Assembly: GCA_916048095.2 (NCBI GenBank)
Contig: OU696574.1
Span: forward strand, 11,715,087-11,779,086
Direction of reading: 5' to 3'
Source of the DNA: Sacculina carcini
Lineage: Eukaryota; Arthropoda; Thecostraca; Sacculinidae
Length of the DNA: 64,000 bases
Shown piece by piece: positions 55,641 to 64,000 of the stretch. The translations under genes and the position numbers were made by a program. Below the pieces are notes generated by a model. That model was given only the letters and a program-made list of their open reading frames with translations. It ran no database searches and had not been told where the DNA came from. Positions within the stretch are counted from its first letter, which is position 1, and the number at the start of each line of letters is the position of its first letter.

Positions 55641-57330
55641 TTAGGGCACACTTAGGTAACACTTAGGGCACACTTAGGTAACACTTAGGGAACACTTAGG
55701 ACACACTTAGGTAACACTTAGGTAACACTTAGGTAACACTTAGGTAACACTTAGGTAACACTTAGGTAACACTTAGGGTACACTTAGGGTACACTTAGGT
55801 AACACTTAGGGCACACTTAGGTAACACTTAGGGCACACTTAGGTTACACTTAGGGTACATTTAGGTAACACTTAGGGTACATTTAGGTAACACTTAGGGC
55901 ACACTTAGGTAACACTTAGGTAACACTTAGGGCACACTTAGGTAACACTTAGGTAACACTTAGGTAACACTTAGGTAACACTTAGGTAACACTTAGGTAA
56001 CACTTAGGTAACACTTAGGTAACATTTAGGTAACATTTAGGTAACACTTATGTAACACTTAGGGCACATTTAGGTTACACTTAGGGCACACTTAGGTAAC
56101 ACTTAGGGTACACTTAGGTAACACTTAGGTAACACTTAGGTAACACGTAGGGCACACTTAGGTAACACTTAGGGTACATTTAGGTAACACTTAGGGCACA
56201 CTTAGGTAACACTTAGGGTACATTTAGGTAACACTTAGGGCACACTTAGGTAACACTTAGGGTACATTTAGGTAACACTTAGGGCACACTTAGGTAACAC
56301 TTAGGGCACACTTAGGTAACACTTAGGTAACACGTAGGGCACACTTAGGTAACACTTAGGGTACATTTAGGTAACACTTAGGGCACACTTAGGTAACACT
56401 TAGGGCACACTTAGGTAACACTTAGGGCACACTTAGGTTACACTTAGGGCACACTTAGGTAACACTTAGGGCACACTTAGGTAACACTTAGGGCACACTT
56501 AGGTAACACTTAGGGCACACTTAGGTAACACTTAGGGCACACTTAGGTAACACTTAGGGCACACTTAGGTAACAGTTAGGGCACACTTGGGTAACACTTG
56601 GGTAACACTTGGGTAACACTTAGGTAACACTTAGGTAACACTTAGGTAACACTTAGGTAACACTTAGGTAACACTTAGGTAACACTTAGGTAACACTTAG
56701 GTAACACTTAGGTAACACTTAGGGCACACTTAGGTAACACTTAGGGCACACTTAGGTTACACTTAGGGTACATTTAGGTAACACATAGGGAACATTTAGG
56801 TAACACTTAGGGCACACTTAGGTAACACTTAGGTAACACTTAGGTAACACTTAGGTAACACTTAGGTAACACTTAGGGCACACTTAGGTAACACTTAGGG
56901 CACACTTAGGTAACACTTAGGGCACACTTAGGTAACACTTAGGGCACACTTAGGTAACACTTAGGGCACACTTAGGTAACACTTAAGGCACACTTAGGTA
57001 ACACTTAGGGCACACTTAGGTAACACTTAGGGCACACTTAGGTAACACTTAGGGCACACTTAGGTAACACTTAGGGCACACTTAGGTAACACTTAGGGCA
57101 CACTTAGGTAACACTTAGGGCACACTTAGGTAACACTTAGGGCACACTTAGGACACACTTAGGGAACACTTAGGACACACTTAGGTAACACTTAGGTAAC
57201 ACTTAGGTAACACTTAGGTAACACTTAGGTAACACTTAGGTAACACTTAGGGTACACTTAGGTAACACTTAGGGCACACTTAGGTAACACTTAGGGCACA
57301 CTTAGGTTACACTTAGGGTACATTTAGGTA
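55640..57330 (+). repeat. 1,694-bp tandem pair, copy 2
   Basis: Copy of 53,990-55,640 with E-D at 55,688, T-T at 55,769, Y at 56,048, K at 56,146 and 56,333, P at 56,572 and T at 57,243. The junction is visible: near 55,630 the order W T L jumps to C A C A E D where other T modules continue T L C A A C. The break therefore lies in the short A-C stretch at about 55,640-55,680. Confidence 0.92.
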
Positions 57331-60300
57331 ACACTTAGGGTACATTTAGGTAACACTTAGGGCACACTTAGGTAACACTTAGGTAACACTTAGGGCACAC
57401 TTAGGTAACACTTAGGTAACACTTAGGTAACACTTAGGTAACACTTAGGTAACACTTAGGTAACACTTAGGGCACACTTAGGTAACACTTAGGTAACACT
57501 TAGGGCACACTTAGGTAACACTTAGGGCACACTTAGGTAACACTTAGGTAACACGTAGGGCACACTTAGGTAACACTTAGGTAACACTTAGGTAACACTT
57601 AGGACACACTTAGGGAGCACTTAGGACACACTTAGGTAACACTTAGGTAACACTTAGGTAACACTTAGGTAACACTTAGGGCACACTTAGGTAACACTTA
57701 GGGCACACTTGGGTAACACTTATGGCACACTTAGGTAACACTTAGGGCACACTTAGGTAACACTTAGGTAACACTTAGGTAACACTTAGGTAACACTTAG
57801 GTAACACTTAGGGCACACTTAGGTAACACTTAGGGCACACTTAGGTAACACTTAGGGCACACTTAGGTAACACTTAGGGCACACTTACGTAACACTTAGG
57901 GCACACTTAGGTAACACTTAGGGCACACTTAGGTAACAGTTAGGGCACACTTGGGTAACACTTGGGTAACACTTGGGTAACACTTAGGTAACACTTAGGT
58001 AACACTTAGGTAACACTTAGGTAACACTTAGGTAACACTTAGGTAACACTTAGGTAACACTTAGGTAACACTTAGGTAACACTTAGGTAACACTTAGGGC
58101 ACACTTAGGTAACACTTAGGGCACACTTGGGTAACACTTATGGCACACTTAGGTAACACTTAGGGCACACTTAGGTAACACTTAGGTAACACTTAGGTAA
58201 CACTTAGGTAACACTTAGGTAACACTTAGGGCACACTTAGGTAACACTTAGGGCACACTTAGGTAACACTTAGGGCACACTTACGTAACACTTAGGGCAC
58301 ACTTAGGTAACACTTAGGGCACACTTAGGTAACAGTTAGGGCACACTTGGGTAACACTTGGGTAACACTTGGGTAACACTTAGGTAACACTTAGGTAACA
58401 CTTAGGTAACACTTAGGTAACACTTAGGTAACACTTAGGTAACACTTAGGTAACACTTAGGTAACACTTAGGTAACACTTAGGTAACACTTAGGTAACAC
58501 TTAGGGCACACTTAGGTAACACTTAGGTAACACTTAGGTAACACTTAGGTAACACTTAGGTAACACTTAGGGCACACTTAGGTAACACTTAGGGCACACT
58601 TAGGTAACACTTAGGGCACACTTAGGTAACACTTAGGGCACACTTAGGTAACACTTAGGGCACACTTAGGTAACACTTAGGGCACACTTAGGTAACAGTT
58701 AGGGCACACTTGGGTAACACTTGGGTAACACTTGGGTAACACTTAGGTAACACTTAGGTAACACTTAGGTAACACTTAGGTAACACTTAGGTAACACTTA
58801 GGTAACACTTAGGTAACACTTAGGTAACACTTAGGGCACACTTAGGTAACACTTAGGGCACACTTAGGTTACACTTAGGGCACACTTAGGTAACACTTAG
58901 GGCACACTTAGGTAACACTTAGGGCACACTTAGGTAACACTTAGGGCACACTTAGGTAACACTTAGGGCACACTTAGGTAACACTTAGGGCACACTTAGG
59001 TAACAGTTAGGGCACACTTGGGTAACACTTGGGTAACACTTGGGTAACACTTAGGTAACACTTAGGTAACACTTAGGTAACACTTAGGTAACACTTAGGT
59101 AACACTTAGGTAACACTTAGGTAACACTTAGGTAACACTTAGGTAACACTTAGGGCACACTTAGGTAACACTTAGGGCACACTTAGGTTACACTTAGGGT
59201 ACATTTAGGTAACACATAGGGAACATTTAGGTAACACTTAGGGCACACTTAGGTAACACTTAGGTAACACTTAGGTAACACTTAGGTAACACTTAGGTAA
59301 CACTTAGGGCACACTTAGGTAACACTTAGGGCACACTTAGGTAACACTTAGGGCACACTTAGGTAACACTTAGGGCACACTTAGGTAACACTTAGGGCAC
59401 ACTTAGGTAACACTTAAGGCACACTTAGGTAACACTTAGGGCACACTTAGGTAACACTTAGGGCACACTTAGGTAACACTTAGGGCACACTTAGGTAACA
59501 CTTAGGGCACACTTAGGTAACACTTAGGGCACACTTAGGTAACACTTAGGGCACACTTAGGTAACACTTAGGGCACACTTAGGACACACTTAGGGAACAC
59601 TTAGGACACACTTAGGTAACACTTAGGTAACACTTAGGTAACACTTAGGTAACACTTAGGTAACACTTAGGTAACACTTAGGGTACACTTAGGTAACACT
59701 TAGGGCACACTTAGGTAACACTTAGGGCACACTTAGGTTACACTTAGGGTACATTTAGGTAACACTTAGGGTACATTTAGGTAACACTTAGGGCACACTT
59801 AGGTAACACTTAGGTAACACTTAGGGCACACTTAGGTAACACTTAGGTAACACTTAGGTAACACTTAGGTAACACTTAGGTAACACTTAGGTAACACTTA
59901 GGGCACACTTAGGTAACACTTAGGTAACACTTAGGGCACACTTAGGTAACACTTAGGGCACACTTAGGTAACACTTAGGTAACACGTAGGGCACACTTAG
60001 GTAACACTTAGGTAACACTTAGGTAACACTTAGGACACACTTAGGGAGCACTTAGGACACACTTAGGTAACACTTAGGTAACACTTAGGTAACACTTAGG
60101 TAACACTTAGGGCACACTTAGGTAACACTTAGGGCACACTTGGGTAACACTTATGGCACACTTAGGTAACACTTAGGGCACACTTAGGTAACACTTAGGT
60201 AACACTTAGGTAACACTTAGGTAACACTTAGGTAACACTTAGGGCACACTTAGGTAACACTTAGGGCACACTTAGGTAACACTTAGGGCACACTTAGGTA

Positions 60301-63300
60301 ACACTTAGGGCACACTTACGTAACACTTAGGGCACACTTAGGTAACACTTAGGGCACACTTAGGTAACAGTTAGGGCACACTTGGGTAACACTTGGGTAA
60401 CACTTGGGTAACACTTAGGTAACACTTAGGTAACACTTAGGTAACACTTAGGTAACACTTAGGTAACACTTAGGTAACACTTAGGTAACACTTAGGTAAC
60501 ACTTAGGTAACACTTAGGTAACACTTAGGGCACACTTAGGTAACACTTAGGGCACACTTGGGTAACACTTATGGCACACTTAGGTAACACTTAGGGCACA
60601 CTTAGGTAACACTTAGGTAACACTTAGGTAACACTTAGGTAACACTTAGGTAACACTTAGGTAACACTTAGGGCACACTTAGGTAACACTTAGGGCACAC
60701 TTAGGTAACACTTAGGGCACACTTACGTAACACTTAGGGCACACTTAGGTAACACTTAGGGCACACTTAGGTAACAGTTAGGGCACACTTGGGTAACACT
60801 TGGGTAACACTTGGGTAACACTTAGGTAACACTTAGGTAACACTTAGGTAACACTTAGGTAACACTTAGGTAACACTTAGGTAACACTTAGGTAACACTT
60901 AGGTAACACTTAGGGCACACTTAGGTAACACTTAGGGCACACTTAGGTTACACTTAGGGTACATTTAGGTAACACATAGGGTACATTTAGGTAACACTTA
61001 GGGCACACTTAGGTAACACTTAGGTAACACTTAGGTAACACTTAGGGCACACTTAGGTAACACTTAGGGCACACTTAGGTAACACTTAGGGCACACTTAG
61101 GTAACACTTAGGGCACACTTAGGTAACACTTAAGGCACACTTAGGTAACACTTAGGGCACACTTAGGTAACACTTAGGGCACACTTAGGTAACACTTAGG
61201 GCACACTTAGGTAACACTTAGGGAACACTTAGGACACACTTAGGTAACACTTAGGTAACACTTAGGTAACACTTAGGTAACACTTAGGTAACACTTAGGT
61301 AACACTTAGGGTACACTTAGGGTACACTTAGGTAACACTTAGGGCACACTTAGGTAACACTTAGGGCACACTTAGGTTACACTTAGGGTACATTTAGGTA
61401 ACACTTAGAGTACATTTAGGTAACACTTAGGGCACACTTAGGTAACACTTAGGTAACACTTAGGGCACACTTAGGTAACACTTAGGGCACACTTAGGTAA
61501 CACTTAGGGCACACTTAGGACACACTTAGGGAACACTTAGGACACACTTAGGTAACACTTAGGTAACACTTAGGTAACACTTAGGTAACACTTAGGTAAC
61601 ACTTAGGTAACACTTAGGGTACACTTAGGTAACACTTAGGGCACACTTAGGTAACACTTAGGGCACACTTAGGTTACACTTAGGGTACATTTAGGTAACA
61701 CTTAGGGTACATTTAGGTAACACTTAGGGCACACTTAGGTAACACTTAGGTAACACTTAGGGCACACTTAGGTAACACTTAGGTAACACTTAGGTAACAC
61801 TTAGGTAACACTTAGGTAACACTTAGGTAACACTTAGGGCACACTTAGGTAACACTTAGGTAACACTTAGGGCACACTTAGGTAACACTTAGGGCACACT
61901 TAGGTAACACTTAGGTAACACGTAGGACACACTTAGGTAACACTTAGGTAACACTTAGGTAACACTTAGGTAACACTTAGGTAACACTTAGGGCACACTT
62001 AGGTAACACTTAGGGCACACTTAGGTTACACTTAGGGTACATTTAGGTAACACATAGGGTACATTTAGGTAACACTTAGGGCACACTTAGGTAACACTTA
62101 GGTAACACTTAGGTAACACTTAGGGCACACTTAGGTAACACTTAGGGCACACTTAGGTAACACTTAGGGCACACTTAGGTAACACTTAGGGCACACTTAG
62201 GTAACACTTAAGGCACACTTAGGTAACACTTAGGGCACACTTAGGTAACACTTAGGTAACACTTAGGTAACACTTAGGGCACACTTAGGTAACACTTAGG
62301 TAACACTTAGGGCACACTTAGGTAACACTTAGGGCACACTTAGGTAACACTTAGGTAACACGTAGGGCACACTTAGGTAACACTTAGGTAACACTTAGGT
62401 AACACTTAGGACACACTTAGGGAGCACTTAGGACACACTTAGGTAACACTTAGGTAACACTTAGGTAACACTTAGGTAACACTTAGGGCACACTTAGGTA
62501 ACACTTAGGGCACACTTGGGTAACACTTATGGCACACTTAGGTAACACTTAGGGCACACTTAGGTAACACTTAGGTAACACTTAGGTAACACTTAGGTAA
62601 CACTTAGGTAACACTTAGGGCACACTTAGGTAACACTTAGGGCACACTTAGGTAACACTTAGGGCACACTTAGGTAACACTTAGGGCACACTTACGTAAC
62701 ACTTAGGGCACACTTAGGTAACACTTAGGGCACACTTAGGTAACAGTTAGGGCACACTTGGGTAACACTTGGGTAACACTTGGGTAACACTTAGGTAACA
62801 CTTAGGTAACACTTAGGTAACACTTAGGTAACACTTAGGTAACACTTAGGTAACACTTAGGTAACACTTAGGTAACACTTAGGTAACACTTAGGTAACAC
62901 TTAGGGCACACTTAGGTAACACTTAGGGCACACTTGGGTAACACTTATGGCACACTTAGGTAACACTTAGGGCACACTTAGGTAACACTTAGGTAACACT
63001 TAGGTAACACTTAGGTAACACTTAGGTAACACTTAGGTAACACTTAGGTAACACTTAGGTAACACTTAGGGCACACTTAGGTAACACTTAGGGCACACTT
63101 AGGTAACACTTAGGGCACACTTACGTAACACTTAGGGCACACTTAGGTAACACTTAGGGCACACTTAGGTAACAGTTAGGGCACACTTGGGTAACACTTG
63201 GGTAACACTTGGGTAACACTTAGGTAACACTTAGGTAACACTTAGGTAACACTTAGGTAACACTTAGGTAACACTTAGGTAACACTTAGGTAACACTTAG

Positions 63301-64000
63301 GTAACACTTAGGTAACACTTAGGTAACACTTAGGTAACACTTAGGGCACACTTAGGTAACACTTAGGTAACACTTAGGTAACACTTAGGTAACACTTAGG
63401 TAACACTTAGGGCACACTTAGGTAACACTTAGGGCACACTTAGGTAACACTTAGGGCACACTTAGGTAACACTTAGGGCACACTTAGGTAACACTTAGGG
63501 CACACTTAGGTAACACTTAGGGCACACTTAGGTAACAGTTAGGGCACACTTGGGTAACACTGGGGTAACACTTGGGTAACACTTAGGTAACACTTAGGTA
63601 ACACTTAGGTAACACTTAGGTAACACTTAGGTAACACTTAGGTAACACTTAGGTAACACTTAGGTAACACTTAGGGCACACTTAGGTAACACTTAGGGCA
63701 CACTTAGGTTACACTTAGGGCACACTTAGGTAACACTTAGGGCACACTTAGGTAACACTTAGGGCACACTTAGGTAACACTTAGGGCACACTTAGGTAAC
63801 ACTTAGGGCACACTTAGGTAACACTTAGGGCACACTTAGGTAACAGTTAGGGCACACTTGGGTAACACTTGGGTAACACTTGGGTAACACTTAGGTAACA
63901 CTTAGGTAACACTTAGGTAACACTTAGGTAACACTTAGGTAACACTTAGGTAACACTTAGGTAACACTTAGGTAACACTTAGGTAACACTTAGGGCACAC
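57243..64000 (+). repeat. About three 2.4-kb HOR units
   Basis: T-module markers repeat: K at 57,554, 59,985 and 62,361, V near 57,721, 60,152 and 62,528, and H at 57,888, 60,319 and 62,695; the offsets are 2,431 and 2,376 bp. All three K modules carry the S unit. Each continues through a second G-V ... H ... P segment (H at 58,284, 60,726 and 63,124). The first and third then carry P clusters spaced 363 and 308 bp; the second goes instead to W-T-L-B, T-T and a T module at 61,610 with a K altered to ACACGTAGGAC (61,921). The third unit has a private ACACTGGGGTA at 63,557 and runs off the window. Confidence 0.88.

Larger units (their letters stand above)
2313..56055. other. Y monomers: TTATGTAA sites
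   Basis: The Y monomer changes A to contain TTATGTAA, the other form of TTAYGTAA. Starts of the 8-mer: 2313, 2896, 6977, 10343, 16613, 20243, 31639, 38602, 40890, 42584, 54354 and 56048. Most follow the L-L pair of the L-L-Y module; the three at 38-43 kb follow D-E-D A A A. The expected Y at about 26,337 has reverted to an ordinary A. Whether any protein uses these sites cannot be told from sequence. Confidence 0.65.
310..62362. other. K monomers: the other CpG sites of the array
   Basis: K (ACACGTAGGGC) holds the only CpG outside H. Cytosine positions: 310, 1069, 3005, 3357, 5040, 5799, 7295, 8351, 9110, 10661, 14148, 15391, 16931, 18339, 19098, 20561, 22629, 23630, 24433, 25192, 26655, 28734, 29988, 31968, 34036, 34850, 36544, 36797, 38491, 40306, 40779, 42473, 44288, 46268, 47115, 49128, 52659, 54452, 54639, 56146, 56333, 57554, 59985, 61921, 62361 (45 sites). 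K is usually preceded by C A A and followed by A A A D E D, or by A T L in the N-F-K modules. One K (61,921) ends in GGAC. K marks the T-type module and is useful for HOR alignment. Confidence 0.85.
1345..63128. other. H monomers: TTACGTAA palindromes
   Basis: The H monomer (A with G9 region changed to ACGTA) creates the perfect 8-bp palindrome TTACGTAA. The CpG cytosine is at 1348, 6078, 9444, 15725, 16132, 17441, 19432, 25526, 30322, 30740, 49462, 49858, 50958, 57888, 58284, 60319, 60726, 62695 and 63124 (19 sites); each palindrome starts three bases earlier. H nearly always sits in an A-C dimer run 40-50 bp upstream of a P-G-G-G cluster. TTACGTAA fits TTAYGTAA, the established consensus of PAR-type and NFIL3-type bZIP factors. 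Binding here is only a possibility. No H occurs between 30.8 and 49.4 kb. Confidence 0.7.
1396..63886 (+). other. P-G-G-G clusters: four spaced G3 tracts, possible G-quadruplexes
   Basis: A P monomer followed by three G monomers places four GGG tracts on the plus strand with gaps of 7, 8 and 8 bases. I located 74 P starts: 1396, 3739, 4069, 9492, 11065, 11373, 12132, 12792, 13551, 14420, 15773, 16180, 19480, 20965, 21284, 22043, 25574, 27059, 27378, 28137, 29006, 30370, 30788, 32383, 32691, 33450, 33582, 34418, 34748, 35199, 35958, 36090, 37146, 37905, 38037, 38873, 39203, 39709, 39852, 41161, 41491, 42019, 42855, 43185, 43691, 43834, 44659, 44978, 45286, 46529, 46661, 47497, 47827, 48135, 49510, 49906, 50269, 50577, 51006, 51369, 51677, 52931, 54878, 56572, 57936, 58332, 58695, 59003, 60367, 60774, 62743, 63172, 63535, 63843. 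Two lack the full set (20,965 and 34,748). The tracts are seen; folding is inferred, and the loops are long. Confidence 0.6.
1..64000 (+). repeat. 11-bp satellite array filling the window
   Basis: Uninterrupted head-to-tail array of an 11-bp monomer. Form A is ACACTTAGGTA (4 of 11 bases G or C) and form C is ACACTTAGGGC (6 of 11). Complete monomers run from 10 to 63,996 (5,817 units); bases 1-9 and 63,997-64,000 are partial units. The register was checked every 660 bp and holds throughout, and no inverted unit was seen. Marker letters used in this annotation: T ACACTTAGGGT; L ACATTTAGGTA; W ACACTTAGGTT; D ACACTTAGGAC; E ACACTTAGGGA; G ACACTTGGGTA; P ACAGTTAGGGC; B ACACATAGGGT (B' ends in A); K ACACGTAGGGC; V ACACTTATGGC; Q ACACTTAAGGC; R ACACTTAGAGC; H ACACTTACGTA; Y ACACTTATGTA; M ACATTTAGGTT; N ACAATTAGGTT; F TCATTTAGGTA; S GCACTTAGGAC. 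Most differ from A or C by one base. This is satellite DNA of a eukaryote; I do not recognise the monomer as any named satellite. Confidence 0.99.
1..64000. other. No coding capacity on either strand
   Basis: Form A and most variants contain TAG on the plus strand (in TTAGG). The A-to-next-monomer junction adds TAA. On the minus strand CCTAAG supplies TAA. Because 11 is not a multiple of 3, each reading frame meets every monomer position once per 33 bp, so open stretches rarely exceed about 10 codons. The monomers that lose a stop (G, H, V, Y) occur singly or in threes, so they extend this only slightly. ATG on the plus strand occurs only in V and Y monomers, and a stop follows within a few codons. 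No tRNA, rRNA, ribosome-binding site, polyadenylation cluster, transposon terminus or other unique sequence was seen in the window. Confidence 0.97.

Noticed and set aside
2311-56060. Small ORFs starting at the ATG of V and Y monomers
   Set aside because: Each meets a stop within a few codons, and the ATG arises from a marker substitution in a satellite.
1-64000. A true telomere synthesised by telomerase with an 11-nt template
   Set aside because: TTAGG is in every unit, but A and C alternate in fixed orders and multi-kb blocks are copied with shared private variants. Telomerase copying one template would not produce this. The unit is also less G-rich than usual telomeres.
1-64000. CRISPR array
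   Set aside because: There are no unique spacers. Repeats are 11 bp and contiguous, and no cas-like gene is present.
1-64000. Coding repeat such as a silk, mucin or antifreeze gene
   Set aside because: TAG and TAA on the plus strand and TAA on the minus strand close every frame within tens of bases.
1-64000. CENP-B-box-bearing centromeric satellite
   Set aside because: The box needs TTCG and CGGG cores. The array has CpG only as ACGT in K and H, so no match is possible. A centromeric location is neither shown nor excluded.
1-64000. G-quadruplex potential throughout the array
   Set aside because: Outside P-G-G-G clusters, GGG tracts are mostly 19 or more bases apart, too far for ordinary quadruplexes, so the proposal is limited to the clusters.
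1-64000. Inverted repeats, hairpins or strand switches
   Set aside because: All monomers read in the same direction. The only perfect palindrome noted is the 8-bp TTACGTAA inside H.
1-64000. Naming the host from the TTAGG word (for example an insect)
   Set aside because: TTAGG here is part of an 11-bp satellite and TTAGGG is equally frequent in dimer runs. There is no gene or unique sequence to support any taxon, so only eukaryote is claimed.
1-64000. Assembly artefact made by repeating one consensus
   Set aside because: Private substitutions, unequal A-run lengths and mosaic junctions are too varied for a consensus-filled gap, although local copy number could still be wrong without read support.

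Overview
The whole window is one continuous satellite DNA array. I see no gene, RNA gene, transposon or unique-sequence island in its 64,000 bases. The unit is an 11-bp monomer, repeated head to tail in one orientation. Two founder forms dominate: form A, ACACTTAGGTA, and form C, ACACTTAGGGC. Monomers start at every position that leaves remainder 10 on division by 11, from 10 to 63,986, so there are 5,817 complete monomers with a partial one at each end. I checked this register every 660 bp and it never slips. Nearly all variation is base substitution, or gain and loss of whole monomers. This is non-coding eukaryotic tandem-repeat heterochromatin of the centromeric, pericentromeric or subtelomeric kind. 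I do not recognise the monomer and cannot name the species. Each founder monomer carries TTAGG (form A) or TTAGGG (form C), the arthropod and the widespread telomere words respectively, but the array is not itself a telomere.

Above the monomer there are at least three layers. First, runs of pure A alternate with runs of the 22-bp dimer A-C. Second, rare marker monomers, each usually one substitution away from A or C, occur in fixed orders. Third, blocks of these are copied in tandem with offsets that are always multiples of 11: 330, 352, 759, 1001, 1100, 1694, 1947, 2288, 2376/2431, about 2850, 3311, 3982, 4730 and 6094 bp.

Layout. 1-4,728: a block carrying two 759-bp modules, then local 583-638, 352 and 330-bp duplications. 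4,729-11,350: two copies of a 3.3-kb higher-order repeat (HOR); the first resembles the start of the window at an offset of 4,730. 11,350-15,080: a series of 660/759-bp modules, each headed by a G-tract cluster. 15,080-17,935: a mosaic block. 17,936-28,950: two 4.9-kb copies 6,094 bp apart, with a 1,001-bp duplication between them. 28,950-34,750: a related mosaic block. 34,760-38,530: a 1,947-bp pair. 38,030-44,450: a chain of three related blocks. 44,450-49,300: a pair about 2.85 kb apart. 49,660-51,760: a nearly perfect 1,100-bp pair. 51,800-53,990: a mosaic stretch. 53,990-57,330: a 1,694-bp pair. 57,243-64,000: about three 2.4-kb units.

The points most worth following are the unbroken 11-bp register; about 72 regularly placed four-G-tract clusters that could form G-quadruplexes; a sparse grid of about 64 CpG sites found only in two marker monomer types; and TTACGTAA/TTATGTAA sites created by single substitutions. 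Function for any of these is inference. What the sequence shows directly is the repeat structure.
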